The notes under the pieces: model-generated
The model's database searches: none
Told to the model about the DNA's origin: nothing
What the model saw: the letters and a program-made list of their open reading frames with translations, nothing else
Part shown: in pieces, positions 25,101 to 35,961 of the stretch
How the letters are laid out: every line of letters begins with the position of its first letter
Position numbering within the stretch: the first letter of the stretch is position 1
Source of the DNA: Xiphias gladius
Taxonomy: Eukaryota > Chordata > Actinopteri > Istiophoriformes > Xiphiidae
NCBI RefSeq assembly: GCF_016859285.1
Contig: NC_053400.1
Span: 22,587,001-22,651,000 of the forward strand
Direction of reading: 5' to 3'
Length of the DNA stretch: 64,000 nucleotides
Program-made: the position numbers and the translations under genes

Positions 25101-26730
25101 GAGGGAAACTCTGTCTTGATCAGAAACCTTAGGTGTATACTGTGTAACTGTAACTGTACTTGCGGTATTATGAAAAAGATGGTTGGACGTGCTTGTGAAT
25201 GTCCGTTAAAAGTGGTGTATGCGTGTGTGTGTGTGTGTGTGTGTGTGTCAGACCTCCTGGCGTGCAATGATCCTCCGCATCTGGGACATTGCAGCAATGG
25301 CTGTGTTATATCAACCAGACAGGTCTGAGAGAGCTATTTGACAGCACTCTTACGCACACATACAGACGCACACACACACACATACAATATACACACCAGC
25401 ACACCCTGGAGAGAGAGACACATGGCAGAGGAATGTGTCAGGGGACCTGTCTTATCTCATCCTGTCTCTTCATCTATCACTTTCTTTTTTTTCTCACCCT
25501 AATCTGGCATTATTTCACTCTCACCGTATCCATCTATTGTACCACCATGATTTTCTAGCTCAGCTTTTGTCCACTTAACACTCTTCTATATGTTTACATT
25601 GGTTCAATAAAGCTATATCCCTCCTACAACAGTTTATTTCATTCCTAATCCAGAGATGTCTGTTTTCCCTCTTTTTACCACTGAAGGCAAACCTGCCTCT
25701 GCTACAGAGAGAGTTGCTCCACTGTGCCAGGTTGGCCAAGCAGACTCCAGCTCAGTATCTGGCTCAACACGAACAGCTTCTCCTGGACGCCAATGCCAGC
25801 TCACCCCTCGACTCCTCCGAGATCATGCTAGAGATGAATGAGCACGGCAAGAGAAGGACCCCTGACAGGTAGCATTTCTCCATTAAAACCAGAAAAGCCA
25901 TACACATGGCCTTCAGAGGCACACATACATTGGCAGACTCTCACAGACAAGTGTTATAAATTATTATTTCAGGGTATTTCAGAATGCCAAGCGACAATGG
26001 GAGGCTATAAATCCTCTGTGCGGGAGGTGGAAGTCTGGACAGCCCCGATGCCAGGCTGGCTCTGCCAGCTGTCCAGGAGGGAGGGGTGAGATAAATGTAG
26101 AGCAGGAAAATAAAGAGAGAGGTTGAGAAACAAAAGAGAGACGGAGCCAGAGACGAGAGGAGGGAGTGAAGTACAGTAGTTGTCCTCGGCACAATCCAAA
26201 GACAGACAGAAAGACCAACAGTGAGCTACAATTTACTTCTGACCCACATTTCTCCCCAGTACCCTCCTTCATTCACCCAGCTAAGATGACACGTTAGAAT
26301 TAAGAGGCGTTTTCCTTTCTTCCTTTTTATTCCTTCTTCTTCTACTGACATATTCGTTCTTTTCTGATCACTTCTTCACCTCTTTCTCTCCCTCTGCCTG
26401 ACCTGCGGGCTCCCAGCAGCTGTCCATATGTCAGGGATGTGTACAGATGGTGATGTGCTGACCGTAACACTGAGCACATCCTGAGCAGGGGGAGGTGGGT
26501 GTTGGGTGGTGGTGGTTTGGACGGGACTTGGGGTTGGAGCAGAACGTGCAATCTCACTGTAATCCGCACACCTCCGCCTCCCGACCTCTGGCTTATACAC
26601 AGCAGCCGGGGCTCGGGGCGGGGGGGCCTACGTGGTGCCAGCTGTTCCTCTGATTTGTCAGATACTAGAGCCAGGGAGGTGTGCGAGTATAGCTGACATG
26701 CACAAATATACACATGGATAACTGTGAATG

Positions 26731-26826
<96 letters not shown>

Positions 26827-29800
26827 TACACATACAAACACATATCTACATGGGCCAGCGTTGCATTTATTCGCCTTTGATCCCCAGGTTGATAAAGAGT
26901 GATTGCCATCCGAATGCCTGGCTATTGCCATCCAGCTAAATAGATTAATATCAACACTCCCATTTAAACTGTCCAGATGGCTCAAAAACACAACCTCTCA
27001 CACACACATACAGACACACACTTAAAGTACACAGACACAAATGAGTGTCACTAAACATCTGCCAAAAACACAGCATTCAGCCCATATTGCCCCTTAAGCC
27101 TGAGAGCAGGGTGGGAGGGAGAGAGAGAAATACTTGCAATCTAAGAGTGAGGCTGAGGGATATTCAGATTAAGAGCTTGAGACGCAGGGTGTACAGTTGG
27201 ACTTGGCTTTGTTTGATGCATATGGTGTACAGCTGTGTGAAAGCTTTGGAGGGGCACTGCCTTACTGTAACTGAACAACAAGCAGCTCTCAGCAGGGATA
27301 CATAGACACATGTGTGCGAGTAGGTGTGTTTGCATGTGGGAGTTGTTGAACTTTAAAAAACAAGTTGATGTTCCTCACTAGAGCTTCCTAAAAGGGGTCC
27401 AGGCCACAATACTAGGTGTTTTAATCTTTGAGAATAAATTATTATGACAATTCATGGTTAACTGTGATTTCTCATTTGACAGATAATCTGTTCACCATCA
27501 TATCACAGAGTTGTACAGCTCTTTTTGCATCTAGAGTCACAGTAAAGGACAAATTTGGACTCTTTGAATTTGTCTTTATTTGTCTAAAATTAGAGCACAG
27601 TTGCTAATTCCTATTTCTGAGTTTTCTTTTAATAATCATGCATCACAATTTTGGCACCGTTACCTTAAGTGGTTTTACAGTATGCCAAATACAAAGATGC
27701 TATGCACTAGTAATGTAGGCGATACTAGCTCATCACAAACACATAGACAAACACAATTACACATCATGGAAGGAATAATTGCTTTTTGCCTCTTGATCTG
27801 ATATTAAGGGCATTATGGTCCTTGCTCGGACATGCTTTCCTAAACTATGAAGTAATATATGGGCATTGCATATTCAGCATGGCAAAGGCATCTAGTTTTC
27901 ACATTACTCATTGTGGTCTGGCAAAGCCATGGATGGACTAGCTGGAGAAAGAAAGTTAATTCTGTTCCTTCAAGACATTAACATTGCGTCAAACATCAGT
28001 TTCTGAATTAAACTGAGGTGAGAAATGAGCAATGCAGTTTAGATTTCTGACTGGTCCAGGATTCATTTGAAGCAGCTGAATCGATAATTGGGCGGACATT
28101 TGTGGAATAATGGTAAATGTGGTATTGGAAACAGAGCTTATGAGATGTACACTGGCTGTGCAAGGCCATTACGTATTGGCAAATAAACACTGAATTACTA
28201 AAAGATTTGTTGTGCTATAGATCATAACATACGGCACATCCCTCTCTTCCCTCTGCTGGAAAAACACTTCAGGCCTTAGTTTTTTTTCAACCAGTTCAAC
28301 TTTCATCTCATGATTTAAAATTCTGTTTCATGTCTTTGTTACAGTAGTTTGCATGGGGTCTGCTTTTTCATACTCTGTATTGTTATCTCTGTGGTGCTGG
28401 CATATTCTACTGCCTGGCTATAATTTTCAGTTGAAAAAACACTCTTTAAAGAATATTGAATTTGTAGGCTGCTACAAAAAAGGTTGCCACATTAATTAGA
28501 ATCATAGTAAGCCATGGCACTATTCATTTCTAACTCTAGTCTAGGTGTAATATTACTTAGAAGCAGCTGAGTATTTTAACATTCAGTTATATTTTAACCC
28601 ACTCCCCTGTCCTCCTCCACAGGACCAAAGACAGCTCAGAGAGAGATGGGTTGCACCCGGAGCACCTAGCTAAGAGGCCCTGCACCATCAGCCCTAGCCA
28701 ACGCTTCAGCCCCAGCACAGGTCTTCCTGCTCATCCACCTCCTAATGGCCTCCCCACACACCCTCCCAATGGCCTGCCCCACCCACCCAACCCCCAAGTG
28801 GGACCACAGCACTATCGCTTAGAAGACATGGCCCTGGCGCACCAATACAGAGATGCTTACAGGCATAACGAACACCGCGACGCCCGAGACAGGCACCGGC
28901 AGACAGGTAGAACAGCTGCACAGCATTCACACGGTTAGATAAATCTATAGATCTACAGTCACATAGTCCACAGTTATATGGTCAAGACCGAGTGGGCTTG
29001 TGTATATGTCAGCGGGGTGTATGTGAAGAACAAAGGCCAGTTGTCAGTCCAACGTGATAATCCTTGTGGCAGTGCGTCTATATAAAGCCCACAGCCGTAC
29101 ATGCCAATGTGCTACAACTGTGGCAACCATATATGCCTTCCTTCTGCTTTTCCCAAAAGGAAAGAGATGAATTCTTAGCCAAACTGTCTCACTGATTAGA
29201 CATGAGGCTATAGTATAAGCTCCTGAGTGCCTGCCACCAGTTATGTTGTTAAAAAGTTGAAATAATAAAACATTGTATTTTGGATTTGATGTTTAATTTG
29301 TACAGTCTAGTATGAGTTCTCAAGGTATTACAAAGGCAAGGCAATTTTATTTATTTAGCATATTTCATTTTAACTACAATCTGCTCTTCATTAAAATGAA
29401 TGCAGCAACAAGTAATATCTACAGAGAGTATAATAAATAAAATACAACAAATGCAATCCAACCAGACAGAACCACAGAAACTACACAGAACCACAAAACA
29501 CAAACATACACGGTTACTAATCGTAAAAAACATACCCTTACCAGATCTGTATGTTAACTACTTGAGAGGTCTGACTTGATAATGTGGCTATGATGTGGCG
29601 CAAAGTCACTCACAGGCAGGACCGAGTTTAAGGTTAGAAATTGGGCCATATATTTTTTTTGATATAAAAGTAGGCAAGCTTCCCATTGTCAAACACCCAG
29701 TTCTGTCTACAGATGGTTAGTTATCCAAGGTGGACTGCTGTACTATGTTGCTCAGTGAAAAATACAGTACACTGCAAAATTTACTGTATATGGATCTAAC

Positions 29801-30227
29801 GGAGATCTGTCCTGTGTGTTTTTCTTGCAGCAGTGCATGGAGCTCGCCAAGAGGAGGTGATCGACCACCGTCTTACAGATCGAGAGTGGGCAGAGGAATG
29901 GAAGCACCTTGATAATGTACGTATCAGAATGATAGCCATGTTTAATGTCAACCACCTCTTTGTTTCATTCGTAAACTTCATAACGCAGTGGGAAAAAAGA
30001 GCTAAGAGGACAGCAGGTGATTAAAGTTAGTTTTAGTGGTAAAGATAGCATGCAGATGACAGGGACAGCAACTGCTGACAGACAGAAGAGCCTCCATCCC
30101 ATCTGAGTTAAAAGTTGACGGACAGCTGACCTTATGAGGTCTGTGTCAGTGTGGTGAATTAACAACAGACAGACACCTATCTGGCTTCCTGGCACCCAAC
30201 TCCATGAAGACAAAATCATGTACACTA

Positions 30228-30268
<41 letters not shown>

Positions 30269-33200
30269 ACACACATACACACACACAGAAAACAGGGCCC
30301 CAGATGGAGCTCAGGACCCAGCAGAGAGCAGCTCCAGCTGGGGAGAGCAGCTGAGACAAGAGCTGCAGTCATGGAGAGAACCGGCCAGGCCTGGACCCCT
30401 GCCAAATTAGAAACACTTCACTGAAATAAATATAGCTAACTCAGAGGGGAGGGAGGGGGTGGAGAGATGGAGGAAAGGAGGCAGAGGCAGAGTGAGGGAA
30501 AGATGAATGGGAATAATGATATGGATTGAATGTCAACCATGCTAAACCCATTTAGGAGACTGGCCAGGTCTAGAAACAGGGCATTGTGGAAAAAAGTAAC
30601 ACTGTTTACAACAGAGGGGGAAGGAGAGAAAAGAGAGGATATCTGTTGAGTTGGCAGGAAACAGAGCAGAAGGGTGGAAGGAATTGGCCCAACTATTTCA
30701 TCAGCAATGCAGCTGTTAATTTATTGCTGCAATGCTCTTAGACATTGAAATTCACTGACAAACACACAATCCATGAACAGATTGGCACAGAAAGTGACAC
30801 ATAGTCACTTAAAAGCACACACGTCTGCTAGGTGGTATGTGTTGTTTGACAGATTTAAAAAGTGTGTAGATTTACTCACTAGCTCAGTGGCTCCAAAAGT
30901 AACTCCGTTCTTTCTTTTTTTTCTTTCTTTCATTTTGAATGGGCTGACCTGTGGACTTTGTTTATCACAGTTGGTTCATTTCAAAAAGTGGACTACTGTG
31001 AAAATTTTGTGTAGATGATGAAGTTTGAGGTACTTTCTATTAGTTTCTTGGGGACCTGGGCATGTGTCTGGGAAGAAGGGGATTCATAATTTTGACTAAA
31101 TTGAGGGCTGTCAAACTTCTCCTGTTCATTTATCACTTTAAGGAGATGTTTCAACCTTATCCTCAATCCTGTCCCATTGTAGCTCCTGAACTGCATCATG
31201 GACATGGTGGAGAAGACACGCCGCTCCCTGACGGTGCTGCGCCGCTGCCAGGAGGCCGACCGGGAGGAGATGAATCACTGGATTCGGCGCTACAGTGACG
31301 TGGAGGAGATGAAAAAAGGTGGGAGCAACGGACAGCACTGCCTTCCTCCTCCTCTTCCTCCAGCTACTCCTCACCACAACTCCTCCTCCAACACAGCTAG
31401 CAGCAGCGAGTCACTGCCCATAGGAACTTCCTCGGCTGCTGAAAGGCAGACAGGCAGACAGACAGGTAGACAAACACACACAGGGTATGTTTGGCAAAGC
31501 AAAACACTCACAGCAAGGTAGGGCTTACTTAAAATGCTGAAAATGCCTTAATGTACTAATTTAAACACAAAAAGCCAGTTAGATTATCATATTTTTCTCC
31601 ACATTTACAAATTTTAGCTCACACTGAGGCAAAAAAAATCTAGCTGCAACATCCTGGATCTTTAAACAACTGTTTGTACCCTTATGTTGCCAGCATGCTC
31701 ATTCATCATTAAGATTCATATTCACTTATAACTCCCATATTCCCATTCCCTCCCATAAAGGTTTGAAGTTGATGACGGCTTATTAACTGATGTTGCCACA
31801 CACATAGTTTGTATTGGTTCCAAAAATAGAGCTGGAAACTGTAGGGGAGACTTGTGGATGTGTGTTTTTGCAGAGTCTGTCATTGTGTATATGTAATTGA
31901 GACTGAGTGTGCCTGTGTGTGTGTGTTTCAGAGATCCACCGAGACTTCTTACACAGGCCTCCCTCAGGATACTTGCCAGAAGAGATCTGGAGGAAAGCTG
32001 GTAAGAGCCAAACATGCCTTTTTTTCTACTGTCTTCATGATTGACCTCACACAGACTAACAAAACACACACACAATCACCATCATCAGTCTTCGTGGCCC
32101 TCGCCCTGGCTACTGAAACAGACAGAAAAGAGCTCTTACAGCTGTTGGTCATTCAGGCCAGAGGATTGGAGACCCTCTGTGTCATTAGGGCAAAATGTCC
32201 TCCATCTGTCAACACTATGAAAGGCCACTGCAGTTAAAGCTGCAGTGAAAATGCAGTCACCTGGCGCAAGGCAGGCCGCAGCAGCGCAGCACAGGTTGGA
32301 GCTCAACTTGTCTCCATTGTCCTGAGAAACAGACACTCTCACGTTGTTATACCTCTTTTTTCACTGTGAAAGTTTTCTAGCCTCACGCACAGTACGTAAA
32401 TGCATTACAGAATTTAATCAAATACAGACATTTAGATACACAGACAACCAAATCTGGACCATGGTTATTATTTTTGACTCATTTTGTAGGCAAATAGAAA
32501 AACAGGTGGGAGCGTTGCATTGCATTTGCCTTCTTGTATACTGAATGTTAGATTGAGCCCATCCCAGGAGTCATCTGGCTCAGCCCTTGTTCCACCCGAG
32601 TCCCAGCACTATTATGTTGCAGTCATACTCCAATACCCTACGGAGGAAAGATGCTGCTGCTGTTGGCAAAATACTGTGCTGCATTTTCACCAGCAGAAAA
32701 AGCTCTTTTAATTGCAGTTGTTTTTCATACAGGTACTACAAGCATCCCGCTCTCCCCAGCCCTAAAGCACCTCCAAAACAAGCAGGGTGAGTAACATATC
32801 TCACTCCCAACATCTCACCTCTAGCGTTTGTGTGTGCGTGAGTGTGTGTGTGTGTCACCTCTATCTCAGCAGCCGGGTAGTCTGCCTGATGTAGCTGCAG
32901 CACCTCTTGCTTTTAATTAAGACCAGACACGTATTCTCTGGTCTGGTTCAGGTTGAGAGACTGCAGTGCTTTTGAAAAATAAGATCTGAAGTGTGAAAAA
33001 GCAGACAGAAATAACAAGTCTCGGGGACTTGCCAAATCCCTGTGGAATTAAAACGTTAATATTGCTGCCCCCGTGTTTTCCATTAAGTGCTAATTGCCCC
33101 AGCATCTGCTATGCAGTCTCCTTGATAAGAATTAATTAAATTTGAAAAACTAATCTTAGTGGTGCATGCATTAGGCCAGATAATTGAGAAGCTCAGGATA

Positions 33201-33912
33201 ATGCAGATAGTGTTTGCAAGGGTGGAAAGAGTAGAAATGAAATGAAAGATAAAGGTAGAGACAGGATGAGGGAAAGTATTGAAACGTGTGTCTGAGTGTG
33301 ACTGTATGTTGACAGGAGTGACAGAATACTAACTTTTTAGCATATGAGCATAGGAATCAAGCACTGAAATGCACATATACACAGCAAAGAGACGATAAGG
33401 CCCCCCCCCACTGCATATCTTTTTGAACAGTAGTTTGAAACAGCCGGAGTGGAGCGGCAAGGAAAAGTGACAGATATTTATGAGTTCTCTCTCAAACAAA
33501 CACTGACTAGAGGAAATGGAGATCAGTGGAGAGAAGAGTATCAGTCTCACCTCCTACTTGGTTGGGTTAACACATCTGGAGGGCCACTTGTATGTGCGCA
33601 ATTTGTGTCTTTTAGTGTGTGTGTGTGTGTGCGTGTGGCCTTGTTTTACTGTATTCGTAGGATCTGAAAACCGGGAGCCCACTGTACTTGTGGGGTCTGA
33701 CAGCTTTGCGGGCACCAAAATGCCGGACCCCCACAAGTTTAAATAGCTGTTTTAGAGTTAAGACTTGGTTTTAGGGTTGGAACAAGGTTTAGGTTAGGGT
33801 TAGGGTAAGGGTTAAGGTTATGCATTCAGTTGTGATGGTTAAGGTTAGGATAAGGGGCTAGGGAATGGATTATGTTAATGAAAGGTCCCAACAAATATAG
33901 CAAAGCAAGGGT

Positions 33913-33965
<53 letters not shown>

Positions 33966-35961
33966 TGTGTGTTTGTGTGTCTACTTGGCACAACTGGAGG
34001 AGATGGAGCAGGAGGGAGAAAAATCATTTAATCTTTAAAAATATTGCTGTCATTGATGGCTGAAGAAAATTACACTGTAGGGTATTTCATACTCCATGAT
34101 CACGGCATACCACTTAAGCATTTGATTAATAAATACTTATTATTTGGCAGCATATTTCTCAGGTATGTATAGACCTACAAGAAAGCATGCACTGTACATT
34201 TGTTGTGCACCGTGAGGCCACTAATGAAAGATGGCAAAATGTAATCACTCCTGCCTCTTACTGAGAAGGGACTGCGGGAAGTTTCTATTTTAGACTGCCA
34301 TCTGGAAGGAGACTACACCTGCCTGTTGTAAAAACATGGCCTCCTCACTCATACAGTTCATGCTTGTGACGGAAGAACAAAAGGCCCCACGATAAAATCT
34401 ACAATGTAGGAAGCCCTGCAGTGGAGATATGCATGCCTGCTGCTGGGGAAATTATTGACTTGTCACTGTACACTCTGTGTAACAATTTCTGTTAAAATGA
34501 TTCTTATGTCAAGATGACAATTGTGCAAATGGGGAATTCCAGGATGTTGGATTAACAGCCAAGTTGGTGACAAAACTTCGGAGACATCTGCTGTTGTCAG
34601 TAGTGAAAATTATTGTGGCCAGACATTTTTGAATTAATTATTGAAGTCTGGCTGTTTCCCTTTTCTGGCAGAAAGTTTTAAATCTTGGATGATGTACATC
34701 TGTTCGGCAAGATACAACAAGATGGCAGCTTAAAGAGCCTCAATAAAGGATGACAAAGCAGGCATGACGGGACGATAGTCATAAGCACTCACACCTCTCT
34801 CTCTCTCTCTTTCTTTCTCTCTCTCAGAGGAGGCTGTGAATGAGGTGAAGCGACAGGCGATGTCAGAGCTGCAGAAGGCAGTGTCAGACGCCGAAAGGAA
34901 GGCTCATGAGATGATTTCAGCCGAACGCTCTAAAATGGAGAGGGCGCTGGCCGAGGCCAAGAGGCAAGCCTCTGAGGATGCACTAACAGTCATCAACCAA
35001 CAGGAGGACTCCAGTGAAGTGAGTATCACAGACCCCCTACCCGCAATTTGCCTCAATCTCCTCTCACTTGTTCTTCATTTTCTTACTCAGTCACTTACTG
35101 TTCAGGTTTCTTTTCAAACTCTTTCTAGCTCCATCCATTACCCTTCACTTTGTTCCCCTCTATTCTCTCAGCTATCCTGTATTGTTTAATCCATACAGCT
35201 GGCTGCTCTTGGTTTGGTGCTGCACCAGGTTGTCATCAGTATTGCAGAAGCAGTCCAGTTGTCTGTGTAAATAAAAGCAGACAGACCCAGATGGTTGGAG
35301 CAGAGTGCCAGGCTGAGGCCATTACAGAGCAGTTGACCACCACCTGCTGGTAACACAAACCAGTGGTGCTGGAGCAGGTCTTCAAGCCTTAAAATCAAAT
35401 CCCTATGCAAAGGGTAACAGAAAAAATGAGGATCTGACAACAAACTAGATAATAAAAATGACTTATTTTAGGTTTCAATATATATATTTGTAAGAAGGAG
35501 AAAGCTCTGTGCTATCCCGGGACAAAAAAGAGACTTATTTTTATCAACCCACTCTCTCCCCACTGTCTCACCAGAGCTGCTGGAACTGCGGGAGGAAAGC
35601 CAGTGAGACGTGCAGCGGCTGCAACGCGGCTCGCTACTGCGGCTCCTTCTGCCAACACAAAGACTGGGAGAAGCACCACCATGTCTGTGGTCAAGGCCTG
35701 CAGGGGCTGCCAGGGGGCAGCAGTGTTCCTCTAGGCACCCCCTCCTCCTCCACCTCCTCAGCGTCCTCCAGTGCACCCCCCACCCACTCGGAGAGCACTC
35801 CTCCAGGACCCCTGTCCCTGGCAGGCCAGAGCAGTATTGCGGGAGGGGCTGGCAGCGGCAGTGGAAGTGTCTCTGCCAGCCCCAAGGAGAGCAGTTCCAG
35901 CAGTGCCTCGCGCTCCACAACTCCAGCTACCCCCGCACTACTGGATGCCACCTCTCGTTGA
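22069..35961 (+). CDS. cbfa2t3: cbfa2t3 (ETO2/MTG16) transcriptional corepressor, whole coding span, 9 coding exons
   Basis: Exons read by eye: 22069-22189, 24453-24694, 24820-24909, 25687-25868, 28623-28906, 29831-29916, 31183-31465, 31932-32000, 34828-35018, 35575-35961. That is ten segments, which I count as nine core exons plus the short exon 31932-32000. All junctions are GT-AG and in frame, giving about 644 residues (595 if the exon-7 donor at 31318 is used). Domains: MPDSP start motif and Pro-rich N-terminus (1-40); TAFH/NHR1 (about 88-185); NHR2 amphipathic helix (about 311-385) for tetramerisation; NHR3 (about 445-515); MYND zinc finger (about 518-554, CxxC pairs and a final HxxxC); Ser/Pro-rich tail. 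Family knowledge: nuclear ETO proteins bridge DNA-binding factors (TAL1/GATA1/E proteins in blood) to NCoR/SMRT and HDACs. The paralogue call rests on synteny with pabpn1l, trappc2l and galns; the tail (RSTTP-TP) resembles RUNX1T1. The start is the conserved Met of MPDSP; a transcript with an upstream coding exon could extend it. Confidence 0.93.
22190..24452 (+). other. cbfa2t3: cbfa2t3 intron after coding exon 1
   Basis: No exon recognised. Contains a perfect 12-bp hairpin (22987-23016) and a short inverted repeat GCGCTGG/CCAGCGC at ~22462-22486. Confidence 0.6.
24453..24694 (+). CDS. cbfa2t3: cbfa2t3 coding exon 2 (start of TAFH/NHR1)
   Basis: The acceptor is CTGCAG at 24447-24452 and the donor GTAAGT at 24695. 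It encodes NGSSHSPT..., the invariant [10 protein letters not shown] segment and the first NHR1 helices ([20 protein letters not shown]). ARQL is followed by Cys where human ETO paralogues have Ser. Confidence 0.95.
24820..24909 (+). CDS. cbfa2t3: cbfa2t3 coding exon 3 (NHR1)
   Basis: A 90-nt exon, phase 0 at both ends, encoding [20 protein letters not shown] and [10 protein letters not shown] of the TAFH domain. Acceptor GACAG at 24815-24819, donor GTAAAT at 24910. Confidence 0.96.
25687..25868 (+). CDS. cbfa2t3: cbfa2t3 coding exon 4 (end of NHR1)
   Basis: Acceptor CTGAAG at 25681-25686, donor GTAGCA at 25869. It encodes [19 protein letters not shown], the [13 protein letters not shown] helix and the basic [10 protein letters not shown] segment. 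The last Arg codon is split with the next exon. Confidence 0.95.
25869..28622 (+). other. cbfa2t3: cbfa2t3 intron 4
   Basis: No exon recognised; (CA)46 at 26733, otherwise unremarkable AT-rich sequence. Confidence 0.6.
26733..26824 (+). repeat. (CA)46 microsatellite
   Basis: Perfect run in cbfa2t3 intron 4. Confidence 0.97.
28623..28906 (+). CDS. cbfa2t3: cbfa2t3 coding exon 5 (Pro-rich linker)
   Basis: Acceptor CCACAG at 28617-28622, donor GTAGAA at 28907. It encodes the [20 protein letters not shown] nuclear-localisation-type segment, a fish-expanded repeat of the form LPxHPPNG, and [19 protein letters not shown]. The donor sits in a GGCAGACAG motif. Confidence 0.94.
29325..29480. mobile_element. 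teleost interspersed repeat fragment
   Basis: AAGGCAAGGCAATTTTATTT followed by AGCATATTTCAT is the recurring start of a common fish retroposon-like repeat. It lies within cbfa2t3 intron 5. Family not named. Confidence 0.4.
29831..29916 (+). CDS. cbfa2t3: cbfa2t3 coding exon 6 (start of NHR2)
   Basis: It encodes [20 protein letters not shown] followed by EEWKHLDN. The acceptor is a NAGNAG (TTGCAGCAG): exon start 29831 gives Ala-Val-His, start 29834 drops the Ala. Donor GTACGT at 29917. Confidence 0.95.
30229..30288 (+). repeat. (CA)n microsatellite
   Basis: Pure to 30262, then interrupted; in cbfa2t3 intron 6. Confidence 0.95.
31183..31465 (+). CDS. cbfa2t3: cbfa2t3 coding exon 7 (NHR2 core and Ser/Pro linker)
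   Basis: Acceptor TTGTAG at 31177-31182. It encodes [39 protein letters not shown], then KKGGSNGQH and a Pro/Ser-rich linker absent from human proteins in this form. The called donor is GTAGAC at 31466, inside a CAGACAGG microsatellite. An internal donor GTGGGA at 31319 has the same phase and would remove 49 residues. The Gly-Gly-Ser after KK resembles the RUNX1T1 linker, so I prefer the long form. Confidence 0.82.
31932..32000 (+). CDS. cbfa2t3: cbfa2t3 coding exon 8 (start of NHR3)
   Basis: Acceptor TTTCAG at 31926-31931, donor GTAAGA at 32001. Encodes (E)[19 protein letters not shown] and RKA, matching the segment that precedes NHR3 in all MTG proteins. Confidence 0.95.
32733..32786 (+). 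CDS. cbfa2t3: candidate alternative cassette exon of cbfa2t3 (18 codons)
   Basis: A 54-nt segment bounded by a pyrimidine-rich acceptor (TTTTTCATACAG, 32721-32732) and a GTGAGT donor at 32787. Both phases equal those of the flanking exons (1 and 1), and the frame is open, adding Gly-Thr-Thr-Ser-Ile-Pro-Leu-Ser and ten more residues between RKA and EEAVNEV. Reading past the donor hits TAA at 32792-32794. No known protein was recognised; see findings. Confidence 0.35.
33612..33965. repeat. GT-flanked interspersed repeat with TTAGGG-like core
   Basis: Two GT microsatellites (33615-33637 and 33911-33962) enclose ~270 bp. This starts with GGGAGCCCACTGTACTTGTG-type sequence, passes through GGTTAGGGTTAGGG-like G/T-rich units (33780-33860) and ends AAAGGTCCCAACAAATATAG. 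The layout matches a recurrent fish repeat and is not a telomere remnant. Confidence 0.55.
34828..35018 (+). CDS. cbfa2t3: cbfa2t3 coding exon 9 (NHR3 coiled coil)
   Basis: The acceptor follows a long CT tract (34796-34827); donor GTGAGT at 35019. It encodes the charged helix [20 protein letters not shown] continuing to [20 protein letters not shown], near-identical to human MTG proteins. Confidence 0.97.
35575..35961 (+). CDS. cbfa2t3: cbfa2t3 last coding exon (MYND zinc finger and tail)
   Basis: Acceptor CACCAG at 35569-35574, stop TGA at 35959-35961. It begins [20 protein letters not shown] and carries the Cys/His set of a MYND finger ending HHHVCGQ. A ~85-residue Ser/Pro/Gly-rich tail follows, ending [16 protein letters not shown]. 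The MYND finger is the NCoR/SMRT-binding surface in this family. Confidence 0.97.
   Translation, partial: SCWNCGRKASETCSGCNAARYCGSFCQHKDWEKHHHVCGQGLQGLPGGSSVPLGTPSSSTSSASSSAPPTHSESTPPGPLSLAGQSSIAGGAGSGSGSVSASPKESSSSSASRSTTPATPALLDATSR

Larger units (their letters stand above)
28907..31182 (+). other. cbfa2t3: cbfa2t3 introns flanking exon 6
   Basis: Apart from exon 6 (29831-29916), a repeat fragment at 29325 and a CA tract at 30229, nothing recognised. Confidence 0.55.
32001..34827 (+). other. cbfa2t3: cbfa2t3 intron between exon 8 and NHR3 exon
   Basis: Contains the candidate cassette exon (32733-32786), a homeodomain/GATA-motif-rich stretch (33060-33190) and the GT-flanked repeat (33612-33965). 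Confidence 0.6.

Noticed and set aside
33780..33860. Interstitial telomere
   Set aside because: Units are irregular (TTAGGG, TAAGGG, TTAAGG) and embedded in a known type of fish interspersed repeat.
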